Shown piece after piece: positions 18,461-27,955 of a DNA stretch of 57,610 bases; the stretch's first letter is position 1; every line of letters begins with the position of its first letter. Under the pieces are notes generated by a model, which worked only from the letters and a program-made list of their open reading frames with translations, did no database searches and was not told the DNA's origin. The position numbers and the translations under genes were made by a program. The DNA is from an uncultured Pelagibacteraceae bacterium (GTDB taxonomy: Bacteria; Pseudomonadota; Alphaproteobacteria; Pelagibacterales; AG-422-B15): contig CABYSM010000005.1 of NCBI GenBank assembly GCA_902521655.1, positions 1-57,610 on the forward strand, in the 5' to 3' direction.

Positions 18461-20083
18461 ATGGCGCGATTTATATTTGTCACTGGCGGCGTGGTATCTT
18501 CACTTGGTAAAGGTCTAGCTTCAGCATCACTCGCTTCATTATTGCAACATCACGGATACAAAGTCAGAATTAGAAAATTAGACCCATATCTAAATGTAGA
18601 CCCAGGTACGATGAGTCCATATCAGCATGGTGAAGTTTATGTAACGGATGATGGTGCGGAAACAGATTTAGATCTAGGTCACTATGAGAGGTTCACAGGA
18701 GTTACATCTAAAAAATCAGATAATATTACATCGGGAAAAGTCTATCAAAAAATTATATCAAAAGAGAGAAAAGGCGAATACTTGGGTGCCACAGTACAAG
18801 TGATTCCTCATGTCACAAATGAAATTAAAGAATTTGTTTCTAAAGATCTTGATGATGAAGATTTTGTAATTTGTGAAATAGGGGGAACAATAGGTGACAT
18901 AGAGAGTTTGCCGTTTATAGAAGCGATCAGGCAATTTCACAATGATAATGGCCATGAAAACTCCTTGTTTATGCATGTAACATTAGTTCCATACATTGCT
19001 AGTTCTGGAGAATTAAAAACTAAACCAACGCAACACTCTGTCAAAGAGTTGAGGAGCTTGGGTATACAGCCAAATATTTTACTATGCAGAGCTGATAGAG
19101 AAATTCCAGAGGATGAAAGAAGGAAAATTGGTTTATTTTGTAATGTGAAAGGTGACTGTGTCATTCCAGCAATTAATGCAAACTCAATTTATGAAGTTCC
19201 TATTAATTTTTTAAATGAAGGTCTTGATAAGAGAGTTCTAGAGTACTTTAGATTAGAGTCTAAAAAAGAAATTGATTTAAAAATTTGGTCACAAGTATCA
19301 AGAAGAATATTGGAACCAGAGGGCAGTATAGAAATTGGCATTGTTGGTAAATATACTGGTTTGGCTGACGCATACAAATCCCTTAATGAAGCACTGTCGC
19401 ATGGTGGTATTTTTAATAATGTTAAAGTAAAATTAAATTGGATTGAGTCAGAAGAACTGAACGTTTCCAATATTGTAAATAAGCTTAATAATTGTAACGG
19501 TATCTTAGTTCCTGGCGGTTTTGGTGAGAGAGGAGCTGAAGGTAAAATAGCAGCAATTAAATATGCAAGAGAAAATAAAATTCCTTATTTTGGCATTTGT
19601 TTTGGAATGCAATTAGCTGTGATAGAAATGGCAAGAAATATACTTGGAATAAAAGAGGCAAATTCGAGTGAATTCGCTGATTGCAAAGAGTCTATTGTTG
19701 GATTAATGACAGAGTGGTCTAATATAGATAACACTACTGAAAAAAGAACAAAAGAGAGTGATTTAGGTGGAACAATGAGATTAGGAGCTTATGAGGCAAA
19801 ATTGAAAAATAATTCAAAAGTTAGAGAAATTTACGATAAAGAGTTGATTAGTGAAAGACACAGACACAGGTATGAAGTTAATAACAATTACGCTAAAGAT
19901 TTTGAAAGTAATGGAGTTCATTTCTCGGGTTATTCCCCAGATGGCTTATTACCTGAAATAGTCGAATTAAAAGACCACCCATGGTTTATAGGTGTTCAAT
20001 TTCATCCTGAACTTAAATCAAAGCCATTTGATCCGCATCCATTATTTAAATCATTTATCGAAGCTGCAAAGAATAAAACGTAA
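18461..20083 (+). CDS. pyrG: CTP synthase
   Basis: Aminates UTP to CTP with glutamine and ATP. The N-terminal synthetase domain shows [20 protein letters not shown] (P-loop), [20 protein letters not shown] and [15 protein letters not shown]. The C-terminal glutaminase domain shows the oxyanion segment [10 protein letters not shown], nucleophile Cys in [12 protein letters not shown] and [12 protein letters not shown]. Length 540 residues. A palindrome touches its start codon. kdsA begins one base after its stop; both use CTP-linked sugar chemistry only indirectly (KDO is activated by CTP). Confidence 0.98.
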   Translation: MARFIFVTGGVVSSLGKGLASASLASLLQHHGYKVRIRKLDPYLNVDPGTMSPYQHGEVYVTDDGAETDLDLGHYERFTGVTSKKSDNITSGKVYQKIISKERKGEYLGATVQVIPHVTNEIKEFVSKDLDDEDFVICEIGGTIGDIESLPFIEAIRQFHNDNGHENSLFMHVTLVPYIASSGELKTKPTQHSVKELRSLGIQPNILLCRADREIPEDERRKIGLFCNVKGDCVIPAINANSIYEVPINFLNEGLDKRVLEYFRLESKKEIDLKIWSQVSRRILEPEGSIEIGIVGKYTGLADAYKSLNEALSHGGIFNNVKVKLNWIESEELNVSNIVNKLNNCNGILVPGGFGERGAEGKIAAIKYARENKIPYFGICFGMQLAVIEMARNILGIKEANSSEFADCKESIVGLMTEWSNIDNTTEKRTKESDLGGTMRLGAYEAKLKNNSKVREIYDKELISERHRHRYEVNNNYAKDFESNGVHFSGYSPDGLLPEIVELKDHPWFIGVQFHPELKSKPFDPHPLFKSFIEAAKNKT

Positions 20084-20084
20084 A

Positions 20085-20912
20085 ATGCAAAAAAGTGTAG
20101 ATTTAGGCAATACCGTATTTAGTAATGAAAAAAGGTTAGTCTTGATTGCAGGTCCTTGTGTACTTGAAACATACGAACATGCAAAAATGATGACGGAATC
20201 ATTACTAGAAATAACATCTAGATTAAAAATTGATTTTGTTTACAAAACTTCCTTTGATAAAGCCAATAGAACAAGTATCAATTCTGAAAGGGGATTAGGT
20301 ATCGATCAGTCCATTGAAATATTTAATAAGTTAAGAAGTGAATATGGAATTCATATATTGACTGATATTCACAATGTTGATGATTGTGATAATATTAAAG
20401 ACCATGTAGATATTTTACAGATCCCTGCATTTTTATGCAGGCAAACTGATCTTTTGATAGCCGCAGCAAAAACAAATAAAGTAATAAATATAAAAAAAGG
20501 ACAATTTCTAGCTCCAATGGACATGGTTAATGTTGCTAAAAAAGTCAGTGATAGCGGGAATAATAAAATACTATTAACTGAGCGTGGTGTTTCGTTTGGT
20601 TACAATACTCTCGTTTCAGATATGAAATCATTGCATGTAATGAAAGAGGAAATTGGTTTTCCGGTTGTTTTTGATGCGACACACTCTGTTCAAAGTCCAG
20701 GTGGAAAAGGCGATAGAAGTGGGGGAGATAGAAAATATGTGCCTACTCTAGCAAAAGCAGCAGTCGCCGTTGGGGTATCCTCAGTATTTATGGAAACTCA
20801 CGATAATCCAGATGATGCACCTTCAGATGGACCAAATATGGTAAAATTAGAAGATTTAGAGAAATTAGTCTCTAAACTTATTGAAATTGACAATTTAGTT
20901 AAAGAAAACTAA
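20085..20912 (+). CDS. kdsA: 3-deoxy-8-phosphooctulonate synthase (KDO-8-P synthase)
   Basis: Condenses arabinose 5-phosphate with phosphoenolpyruvate to form the KDO precursor of the LPS inner core. Family motifs: [58 protein letters not shown] and [12 protein letters not shown]. The start is taken at ATG 20085, directly after the pyrG stop; a longer frame reaching back to 19992 lies inside pyrG and is not credible. The product is 275 residues. Its substrate PEP is made by the next gene, enolase. Confidence 0.97.
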   Translation: MQKSVDLGNTVFSNEKRLVLIAGPCVLETYEHAKMMTESLLEITSRLKIDFVYKTSFDKANRTSINSERGLGIDQSIEIFNKLRSEYGIHILTDIHNVDDCDNIKDHVDILQIPAFLCRQTDLLIAAAKTNKVINIKKGQFLAPMDMVNVAKKVSDSGNNKILLTERGVSFGYNTLVSDMKSLHVMKEEIGFPVVFDATHSVQSPGGKGDRSGGDRKYVPTLAKAAVAVGVSSVFMETHDNPDDAPSDGPNMVKLEDLEKLVSKLIEIDNLVKEN

Positions 20913-20941
20913 ATAAACAGTTAATTAATAACGTTATTTCT

Positions 20942-22210
20942 ATGTCTAAAATTAAAAATGTAATAGCCAGGCAAATTTTTGATAGCAGGGGCAATCCTAC
21001 CGTTGAAACAGATGTTTATTTGCAAGATGGTACAATGGGGCGGGCTAGTGTTCCTTCTGGCGCATCAACGGGCAAATACGAAGCATTTGAATTAAGAGAT
21101 AACAAAAAGTCATATCATGGTCGATCTGTTTTAAAAGCAGTAGAAAATATAAATGTAATAATTTTTGACACCATTTCTGGTCTTGACTCTCTAGATCAAA
21201 ACAAAATTGATCGAACAATGATAGAATTAGATGGAAGTAAAAATAAAAGCAAATTAGGTGCTAATGCTTTATTAAGTGTTTCGCTGGCTGTGGCAGATGC
21301 TGCTGCTAAATCATTAAAGCTGCCTCTTTATAAATATCTTGGAGGATCCAAAACGTTTAAAATGCCAGTACCGATGTTAAATGTCATTAATGGTGGTGCA
21401 CATGCAAATAATAATCTTACATTTCAAGAATTCATGATTATTCCTATAAATGAACAAACATTTGGCAACTGTTTAAGAAAATCATCTGAAGTTTTCCATA
21501 CTCTAAAACAGATACTAGATAAAAAAGGTCTTTCTACAGCTGTAGGTGACGAGGGTGGTTTTTCACCTAATTTAAAAAACGAGGAAGACGCATGTAAACT
21601 AATTAAAGAAGCAATTCTAAAATCGGGATATAAACTTGGCAAAGATTTTATGCTTGGTTTGGATGTCGCTGCATCAGAATTTTATAAAAACAGAAAATAT
21701 AAGCTAGAAAGTAAAATTAAGCCGTTTACAAGTGATGAATTCTCAAAATTTTTAATTAATTTATGTAAAAAATATTCAATTATTTCATTAGAGGATCCTT
21801 TCTCGGAAGATGATTGGAATTCTTGGACAAAATTTACCAAATCATTTGGGGACAGTATCCAAATTGTCGGTGACGATCTGTTTGCTACTAATTTAAATCT
21901 AATTAATAAAGGCATTGAAAGAGGAGCTGCAAATGCTGTCTTAATAAAGCCTAACCAAATAGGTACATTAACTGAAACTATGGATGCAATTGAACTTGCA
22001 CAATCTAATGGATACGAAACCGTTATTTCTCATAGATCCGGAGAAACAGAAAATACCTTCATATCCGATTTAGCAGTTGCTACTAATTCTGGGCAAATTA
22101 AGACAGGCTCTATGTCCAGGTCGGAAAGAATTGCAAAATTTAATCAATTATTACGAATAGAAGAAAACTTTGACTTAAAAAAATCTATAAAAAACAATAA
22201 GTTCTATTGA
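20942..22210 (+). CDS. eno: Enolase
   Basis: Dehydrates 2-phosphoglycerate to phosphoenolpyruvate. Motifs: [50 protein letters not shown] (catalytic Glu), metal ligands in [12 protein letters not shown] and VGDDLFATN, catalytic Lys in LIKPNQIGT, and SHRSGETEN. Length 422 residues. It ends the dense tpiA-to-eno run; a 115-base gap follows before ftsB. Confidence 0.98.
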   Translation: MSKIKNVIARQIFDSRGNPTVETDVYLQDGTMGRASVPSGASTGKYEAFELRDNKKSYHGRSVLKAVENINVIIFDTISGLDSLDQNKIDRTMIELDGSKNKSKLGANALLSVSLAVADAAAKSLKLPLYKYLGGSKTFKMPVPMLNVINGGAHANNNLTFQEFMIIPINEQTFGNCLRKSSEVFHTLKQILDKKGLSTAVGDEGGFSPNLKNEEDACKLIKEAILKSGYKLGKDFMLGLDVAASEFYKNRKYKLESKIKPFTSDEFSKFLINLCKKYSIISLEDPFSEDDWNSWTKFTKSFGDSIQIVGDDLFATNLNLINKGIERGAANAVLIKPNQIGTLTETMDAIELAQSNGYETVISHRSGETENTFISDLAVATNSGQIKTGSMSRSERIAKFNQLLRIEENFDLKKSIKNNKFY

Positions 22211-22277
22211 TATTCTAATCGATAATTAGAACAAAAAGAGTCCAAAACTTAATTTTTACATTTTTTCAAGGATTTTT

Positions 22278-22315
22278 GATTCAATAGAATTGTCATGATT
22301 CGTGAATTATGATTC
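22278..22315. promoter_or_regulatory. Cluster of three GATTC (GANTC) sites upstream of ftsB
   Basis: GATTC occurs at 22278-22282, 22297-22301 and 22311-22315 in the short eno-ftsB gap, just before the ftsB start at 22326. GANTC is the recognition site of the alphaproteobacterial cell-cycle methylase CcrM, and methylation-sensitive promoters of division genes are known in Caulobacter. No confident -35/-10 pair was found here. Whether this organism has CcrM cannot be seen in the window. Confidence 0.3.
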
Positions 22316-22325
22316 TTTATAGTTC

Positions 22326-22640
22326 ATGAATAGAGTTCTTAATTTAAAGGAAAGATTTAAAAAGTATTACCCATATTTTTTCTTTCCATTAATAATTATA
22401 TATCTTTCATTTAATATATTTGATGGAAACAATGGCCTCTTATCCCATGCTAGGTTAGATAGTGAAATTATAGCACTCGAAGGAAAAATTAGTTCTTTAA
22501 AGACCAATAATAACCTACTTCAAATTAAGATCTCTTTTCTTCAAAATCTAAGTTCCAATAGTGACCTGGTTGACGAACAGATACGTAATGTTTTAGGCTA
22601 TGGAAAATCAAACGAATATATTGTATTTTTTGATAAGTAG
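22326..22640 (+). CDS. ftsB: FtsB/DivIC-family septum formation protein
   Basis: Small bitopic divisome protein that links FtsQ and FtsL at the septum. The 104 residues show a short basic N-terminus, one membrane helix (about 17-33), then a coiled-coil-prone segment (about 45-78, LDSEIIALEGKISSLKTNNN) and the compact tail DLVDEQIRNVLGYGKSNEYI typical of septum-formation initiators. Position between eno and the lipoate genes is where alphaproteobacteria keep it, although the pyruvate dehydrogenase genes that usually follow are not here. Confidence 0.85.
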   Translation: MNRVLNLKERFKKYYPYFFFPLIIIYLSFNIFDGNNGLLSHARLDSEIIALEGKISSLKTNNNLLQIKISFLQNLSSNSDLVDEQIRNVLGYGKSNEYIVFFDK

Positions 22641-22688
22641 TATCACTTGAAATATAAGCGAATTGTCTTTATTTATTAATAAAGTACA

Positions 22689-23612
22689 ATGGATAATCAA
22701 ATTTCTAAAGCATTACTGAGAAAAAAATTTTCTGATTTTAAAAGTCCAATTAAACCTGACTGGATTAAGGTATCTATTCCTTCAAGCAAAATTGGTCAAA
22801 CTAAGAATACCTTAAAAGAAAATAAGATAGTTACAGTTTGTGAGGAGGCAATGTGTCCAAATTTGTCGGAATGTTGGGAAAAGAAACATGCAACTGTTAT
22901 GATCTTAGGAGACGTATGTACTCGATCATGTAGTTTCTGTAATATTAAAACAGGAAAACCAAACAAGGTTGACATATTAGAACCAGCAAGAGTTGCAAGT
23001 ACTGTTAAGAGTCTGGGACTAAAACATGTAGTTATTACCTCTGTTGATAGAGATGATCTAAATGATGGTGGAGCACAGCACTTTGCAAATACAATAAAAA
23101 AAATTAAAGAAAAATCTCCAAATACAACCGTCGAAATTCTTACTCCAGATTTTAGGGGGAAAGACTCATCAATGGGAATTATAGCAAAAACAGAAATTGA
23201 TGTGTTTAATCACAATCTAGAAACAATAAAAAGATTGTATAAGGAAGTTCGTCCTGGTGCAGACTATCGTCATTCTTTGAAAATACTTCGTCAGATTAAA
23301 CTTTTGAAACCTTCTATATTTACTAAATCTGGAATAATGATTGGTCTTGGTGAAAAGTTTGATGAAATAAGAGTTTTGATGGACGATTTAAGAGAGCAGG
23401 ATGTAGATTTTATTACTATTGGTCAGTATCTAAGACCGACATTAAATCATCATCCTGTAATTAAATATCATAATCCAGATTATTTTATACGCATTCAAGA
23501 TGAGGCGTTAAATAAAGGGTTTAAAATTGTATCATCTTCCCCTTTTACTAGATCATCTTATCACGCAGAGAGTGATTTTAATAAATTAAAAAATTTACAT
23601 TCAGGTGCCTAA
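22689..23612 (+). CDS. lipA: Lipoyl synthase (radical SAM)
   Basis: Inserts two sulfurs into octanoyl groups on 2-oxoacid dehydrogenase and glycine-cleavage proteins. Both iron-sulfur motifs are visible: the auxiliary cluster [12 protein letters not shown] (C-x4-C-x5-C) and the radical [11 protein letters not shown]. Other conserved segments are [26 protein letters not shown] and [11 protein letters not shown]. Length 307 residues. Upstream, CTTTATT-TATT-AATAAAG forms a small A+T-rich inverted repeat (22669-22686) three bases before the ATG. The 3' end overlaps the next gene by 8 bases. Confidence 0.97.
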   Translation: MDNQISKALLRKKFSDFKSPIKPDWIKVSIPSSKIGQTKNTLKENKIVTVCEEAMCPNLSECWEKKHATVMILGDVCTRSCSFCNIKTGKPNKVDILEPARVASTVKSLGLKHVVITSVDRDDLNDGGAQHFANTIKKIKEKSPNTTVEILTPDFRGKDSSMGIIAKTEIDVFNHNLETIKRLYKEVRPGADYRHSLKILRQIKLLKPSIFTKSGIMIGLGEKFDEIRVLMDDLREQDVDFITIGQYLRPTLNHHPVIKYHNPDYFIRIQDEALNKGFKIVSSSPFTRSSYHAESDFNKLKNLHSGA

Positions 23613-24048
23613 GCAAGAAGAAAAGCAACTAGTCGCATACACGAAAGATCAGATGTTTGATCTAGTTTCAAATATTGACGAATATAAGGAATTTCTTCCT
23701 TGGTGCAATGACTCTAAAATTATTAGTAGAGAGAGATTTGATGACTATGAAGTAGTTACTGCAGATTTAGAGATTGGATATGATCAATTTGTTTATACCT
23801 ATAGAAGTGAGGTGAAGCTGGCAAAAGACAAATCATTTATAAATGTCAAAAACCTTGATGGTCCTTTCAAATATCTTACTAATGAATGGAAATTTGCCGA
23901 TATTGATGAAAATAATTCTGAAATTGAATTTATGATTGATTTCGAGTTAAATCTTTCTTTATTGGATGTATTGATGAAAAAATTTTTCAACTTAGCATTT
24001 CAAAGAATGGTTAGTGCATTTATTGACCGCGCAAAAGAGATATATTAA
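23605..24048 (+). CDS. COQ10/RatA-family START-domain protein (ubiquinone-binding)
   Basis: Members bind ubiquinone and support respiration (mitochondrial COQ10), and the E. coli homologue is named RatA. The 147 residues show the family pattern: [23 protein letters not shown] at about 13-35, [27 protein letters not shown] and a C-terminal helix [21 protein letters not shown]. The start is GTG at 23605, overlapping lipA by 8 bases. Following lipA is its common place in alphaproteobacteria. The gene runs 4 bases into the convergent cinA. Confidence 0.85.
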   Translation: MPKQEEKQLVAYTKDQMFDLVSNIDEYKEFLPWCNDSKIISRERFDDYEVVTADLEIGYDQFVYTYRSEVKLAKDKSFINVKNLDGPFKYLTNEWKFADIDENNSEIEFMIDFELNLSLLDVLMKKFFNLAFQRMVSAFIDRAKEIY

Positions 24049-24536
24049 ATCTTCTTTAATTCTTTTAATATTAAATACATCGCATATTCTGTACTCTTTT
24101 TTTGAATAGCATGTCTTGTTTTTTCATGAAATATTTTTTTTGTAGTTTTCAATGTATATTTCTTATTAATTTTCGAACCAATGCCAAAAAATACACATCC
24201 AACAGGTGTTCTTAAAGTGCCGCCACTTGGTCCTGCAACCCCAGTAACTGATAGAAGAATTTCACTATCTGTTATTCGTTTAAGTCCCTTAACCATCGCA
24301 AGAGCAGTTTGGTGACTAACGGCTCCATAATTTATAATCGTGTTCTTTGGAACCTGTAATAATCTTATTTTCATTTGATTTGAATATGAAATACATGCTC
24401 CATTAAAAAAAAGAGAGGAGCCTTTAATGCTTGTTAAATATTTACTTATCATACCTCCTGTACAGGACTCAGCTAAAGATATTGTAAATTTCTTTTTTGA
24501 TCGTATATTTTTTATTTTTAATAAATCTGAAGTCAT
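24045..24536 (-). CDS. pncC: CinA C-terminal domain protein (nicotinamide-nucleotide amidohydrolase)
   Basis: Single-domain CinA-C/PncC, which deamidates NMN to nicotinate mononucleotide in NAD recycling. The conserved SLAESCTGGMISKYLT (Ser/Thr active-site loop), ISYSNQMKIRLLQVP, GAVSHQTALAMVKGL and SVTGVAGPSGGT segments are all present. Length 163 residues, without the N-terminal MoaB-like domain of full CinA. The ATG overlaps the pgpA stop by 4 bases. Confidence 0.92.
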   Translation of the reverse strand: MTSDLLKIKNIRSKKKFTISLAESCTGGMISKYLTSIKGSSLFFNGACISYSNQMKIRLLQVPKNTIINYGAVSHQTALAMVKGLKRITDSEILLSVTGVAGPSGGTLRTPVGCVFFGIGSKINKKYTLKTTKKIFHEKTRHAIQKKSTEYAMYLILKELKKI

Positions 24537-24991
24537 AGCAGCATTAATATCTTATATAACATGAGAATAATTAATGAATATATTCCGGCAACAATATCAT
24601 CTAATATTACGCCATACGATCCCTTTAAGTGTTCCATTTTGTTTATTGGATAAATTTTATATATATCAAAAAATCTAAAGGTAACAAATGCAATTAAAAC
24701 TTCATATATATTAAAATTAACTATAAATAATAACGGTATCGATTGACCCAAAAATTCATCTACAATTACCTCAGAGGGATCTTTTTTTTTATAATTATCT
24801 AGGTATACATCTGTAAAATAAAATGAAACAGATAAAACGAATAAAAATAAAACTATAAAATAAAAAATAGAAAACAAATCAATAGAAATATACCAAATAA
24901 GGATTGCAAACAATGACCCAAATGTACCTGGCGCAAGAGATATAAAGCCAATACCAAACAGTGTAGCAAAATATTTAGAGAAATTTTTCAT
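24533..24991 (-). CDS. pgpA: Phosphatidylglycerophosphatase A
   Basis: Membrane phosphatase making phosphatidylglycerol from PGP, downstream of the CDP-diacylglycerol made by CdsA. Motifs: GTFGSLFAILIWY, the acidic VDEFLGQSIPLLF and the C-terminal DDIVAGIYSLI; about four membrane helices. The start is set at the ATG at 24991 (MKNFSKYFATLFG), which overlaps the ispDF stop as TAATG; an upstream start at 25021 would overlap ispDF by 31 bases and adds a hydrophilic tail. Product 152 residues. Confidence 0.92.
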   Translation of the reverse strand: MKNFSKYFATLFGIGFISLAPGTFGSLFAILIWYISIDLFSIFYFIVLFLFVLSVSFYFTDVYLDNYKKKDPSEVIVDEFLGQSIPLLFIVNFNIYEVLIAFVTFRFFDIYKIYPINKMEHLKGSYGVILDDIVAGIYSLIILMLYKILMLL

Positions 24992-26115
24992 TAACTTATT
25001 ATGTTGATCGTTGCCCAGCAACCTATAGCTTCTGATTTTCCAAAGATGCCAACTTTATCAGCTGTTTTACCTTTAATGTTAATTAGATTTTTATTACATT
25101 TTAGTAATTTAGATAAATTATATTTAATTGGAGCTTTATATTTTTCTAATCTAATTTTCTGACAGATAATTGTAATATCTAAATTTACGATTACTGAGTT
25201 ATCTAGATCTATTTTATTTTTAATTTTATTCAATAATTCAATAGATGAGATATTTTTATATTTTTTTAATGGAGGAAAGAACTTTCCAATATCGCCTTTA
25301 GCATTAGCCCCAAGTAAAGCATCAATTACTGAATGAAGTACTACATCTCCATCAGAATGTCCTATTGCTCTATAATTAGATTTTATTTTTATTCCTCCAA
25401 TCGATAGATAATTTCCTTTGCCTAGTTTATGTATATCAAAGCCATTTCCTATTTTTGATTTATAAAATAAATATTTTTTAAATACATTAATGTCATTTTT
25501 TGTTGTAATTTTTAAGTTCTCATAATCACCATCTACATACTTAATTTTTACATGTTTGCTATTTTCAATTAATTGAACATCATCTGTCATAAGAGTATTT
25601 ATTTTGTTACTACAACTCAGAAACTCTTTTATTTTAAATATCTGAGGTGTTTGTGTTGTTTTATATAAATTACGGTTAACAGTTTTATTATCTTTTTTTA
25701 ATGTATCTATAATTTGAAGAGCAGGAACAACTGCGTCGTATTTGTTTTTCTTAATATTATTGATTAGCTTTTTTACTAATGCTACAGATGTGTTGGGCCT
25801 TGCAGCGTCATGTACCATTAAATATTTATATTTAGCTGTATCAATGGATTTTAAAGCTTTCATTAGACTTTTATAACGAGTTGAACCTCCTAAAATTAAA
25901 GCATTTTCAGTATATTTGGACAAAACACTTTTCTCTTTTTTGGTTATTTTTTTAGGAATTGTAATATATAAACAGTCCTTGCTAAATGATTTTGATATGT
26001 TTTTGAGAGTATGTTCAATAACTGAGTGATATTTAACTTTATAAAAAAGCTTTGACTGATTATTACCAAATCTTGTGCTAGAACCTGATCCAAGAACTAT
26101 ACAAACAACTTTCAT
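24991..26115 (-). CDS. ispDF: Bifunctional IspD/IspF (MEP pathway)
   Basis: N-terminal IspD domain (about 1-215) makes CDP-methylerythritol: VLGSGSSTRFGNNQSKLF at the CTP-binding end and VHDAARPNTSVALVKKLI. The C-terminal IspF domain (about 218-374) makes the 2,4-cyclodiphosphate: GNGFDIHKLGKGNYLSIGGI, metal/substrate motif AIGHSDGDVVLHSVIDALLG, KGDIGKFFPP and GIFGKSEAIGCWA. The fusion is common in alphaproteobacteria. It heads the ispDF-pgpA-pncC operon and is divergent from ntrY with 49 bases between starts; the usual dusB neighbour is missing. Confidence 0.97.
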   Translation of the reverse strand: MKVVCIVLGSGSSTRFGNNQSKLFYKVKYHSVIEHTLKNISKSFSKDCLYITIPKKITKKEKSVLSKYTENALILGGSTRYKSLMKALKSIDTAKYKYLMVHDAARPNTSVALVKKLINNIKKNKYDAVVPALQIIDTLKKDNKTVNRNLYKTTQTPQIFKIKEFLSCSNKINTLMTDDVQLIENSKHVKIKYVDGDYENLKITTKNDINVFKKYLFYKSKIGNGFDIHKLGKGNYLSIGGIKIKSNYRAIGHSDGDVVLHSVIDALLGANAKGDIGKFFPPLKKYKNISSIELLNKIKNKIDLDNSVIVNLDITIICQKIRLEKYKAPIKYNLSKLLKCNKNLINIKGKTADKVGIFGKSEAIGCWATINIIS

Positions 26116-26164
26116 ATCTTTAACTTAATATATTTAAACTTTAGTACTTAAACTTAAATTATCA

Positions 26165-27955
26165 ATGAATAAACAAATAAATAATTTTAATTTTTTTAAT
26201 TTTAGAAATTTATTACTAATCATACTTTCATTCATTTTTATTATACTTTCAAGTATTACACTCATTACTCAAAGATCAAACAATATGGAGACATTGCCTT
26301 ATCTAAACGTACATATTGTTATTTCATCTCTCTTTATATTAGCTTTAGTTGTATCCATAAGTTTTATTATATTTCCAATTATTCTCAGAGTAAGAAGGAA
26401 AAAAATTAGTACTTTAAACAGCAAATTCACTCTTTATTTTATTTCTATTGCATTAACACCAGCAATATTACTTGGTGTATTGGGTTTAGTTTTAATAGAA
26501 CTGGGTATCAACGATTGGTTCAACGATAAAATCAAAAATGTTATTAATAACTCAGTTTTTGTAGCAGAAAGTTATTTAGAAGAGCACAAAGAAACAATTA
26601 AAGGTGACCTTTACGCAATGTCAAACGACCTTAACAATTCGAGTGAAGTATTAACTCAAGATCTATCTAAAATGGTGATAGCATTAAGAACTCAAGCGCT
26701 TATACGGTCTTTACCGGAAACATATATTATAAATAGAAATAGCGATATTTTATTTCAAGCTTTTAAAAATAACATGCCTTTTTATGAACCTCCTTTATCA
26801 TCTTTTGATCGTGTAGATAGTGGCGAAATGACAATTATGTCATCAACACAATTAAATAAAGTTTATGCTATGATAAAGCTTAATAATTTTGATGAGTATT
26901 ACTTATACGCTGGAAGATCAATGGATGGCAATGTGATAAGTGCTTTAAACGATACAGTTTCAGCAAAAAATGAATATATTTTTTTAGAAAAAAGTAGAGA
27001 TAAGATAAGTCTCATATTTATACTACTTTATGTCATAGTATCTTTAATTTTAATTTTAATTGCGATTATAATAGGATTAAATTTTGCAGATAGAATTGTT
27101 AAGCCTATATCAAGTATTATAACTGCAACTAACAATATAAGCAAAGGCCTGTATGATGATAAAATTAAAAAAAATAACGACTACATCGAATTGAATAGAC
27201 TTGCAGATTCATTTAATCAAATGAGTGGAGATATAATCAAGCAAAGAAATCAAATTATAGTTTCTAAAAAACATGAAACTTGGTCGGATATTGCAAGAAG
27301 AATAGCGCACGAAATAAAGAATCCTTTAACTCCAATTCAATTATCAGCGGAACGTCTTCAAAAGAAAACAATAGGATTAAACATTGAAAATAACGAAATA
27401 AACGAATGCATTGATACAATACGTCGTCAAGTCAATGAGATAGGGCACTTGGTAGATGAGTTTTCTAGTTTTGCTAGATTGCCAGATCCAGACTTAAAAA
27501 ATAATAATATAGCTAATACAATGTTAGAAGTTGTATCTGATTACGAAAATGACAACAAAAATATTAGATTCATAAACAAACTTCATTCAAGTCAAATTAA
27601 TGTGAATATAGACAATTCACAAATATCAAGAGTCTTCCAAAATTTAATAGTGAATTCTATTCATTCAATAAGTGAAAGTAAAAACAAGGATGGTGAAATA
27701 ATATATTCATCGTACGAAGTCGATGATAATGTGGTATTATCATTAATAGATAATGGTATTGGACTTAAATATGAAAAAGATGAACTTATAAAGCCTTATT
27801 TTACAACTAAGAAAAAAGTTGGTGGTTCAGGTCTTGGTTTGGCAATTGTAGAAAAAATCTTATTTGATCATCATGCTGATTTTGTTCTAGAAAATAGAAA
27901 TGACGGAAAAGTTGGAGCTGAAGTTAAAATTATTTTTGGAAAAACTATAATATGA
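26165..27955 (+). CDS. ntrY: NtrY-type sensor histidine kinase, PAS domain absent
   Basis: Membrane sensor kinase of the NtrY/NtrX pair, linked in relatives to nitrogen or redox/envelope control. Membrane helices at about 16-35, 50-74 and 88-111, an extracytoplasmic loop, a fourth helix at about 281-303, then HAMP (FADRIVKPISSIITATNNIS), HisKA with phosphoacceptor His382 in RIAHEIKNPLTPIQLSAERL, and a catalytic domain with LIDNGIGL and GGSGLGLAIVEKIL. At 596 residues it is well short of classical NtrY (over 700): HAMP runs straight into HisKA with no PAS domain. Overlaps ntrX by 4 bases. Confidence 0.92.
   Translation: MNKQINNFNFFNFRNLLLIILSFIFIILSSITLITQRSNNMETLPYLNVHIVISSLFILALVVSISFIIFPIILRVRRKKISTLNSKFTLYFISIALTPAILLGVLGLVLIELGINDWFNDKIKNVINNSVFVAESYLEEHKETIKGDLYAMSNDLNNSSEVLTQDLSKMVIALRTQALIRSLPETYIINRNSDILFQAFKNNMPFYEPPLSSFDRVDSGEMTIMSSTQLNKVYAMIKLNNFDEYYLYAGRSMDGNVISALNDTVSAKNEYIFLEKSRDKISLIFILLYVIVSLILILIAIIIGLNFADRIVKPISSIITATNNISKGLYDDKIKKNNDYIELNRLADSFNQMSGDIIKQRNQIIVSKKHETWSDIARRIAHEIKNPLTPIQLSAERLQKKTIGLNIENNEINECIDTIRRQVNEIGHLVDEFSSFARLPDPDLKNNNIANTMLEVVSDYENDNKNIRFINKLHSSQINVNIDNSQISRVFQNLIVNSIHSISESKNKDGEIIYSSYEVDDNVVLSLIDNGIGLKYEKDELIKPYFTTKKKVGGSGLGLAIVEKILFDHHADFVLENRNDGKVGAEVKIIFGKTII

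Noticed and set aside
19992-20084. N-terminal extension of KdsA by 31 residues
   Set aside because: It lies entirely within the end of pyrG in another frame; the family start motif follows the ATG at 20085.
23605-24048. RatA as part of a toxin-antitoxin system
   Set aside because: No RatB-like partner gene follows; the lipA-linked context fits the COQ10-like ubiquinone-binding role better.
24992-25021. Upstream start for PgpA
   Set aside because: It would overlap ispDF by 31 bases; the ATG at 24991 gives the TAATG coupling seen at other junctions here.
26116-26164. CtrA-type TTAA-N7-TTAA box between ispDF and ntrY
   Set aside because: Several TTAA words are present but none are spaced by seven bases.
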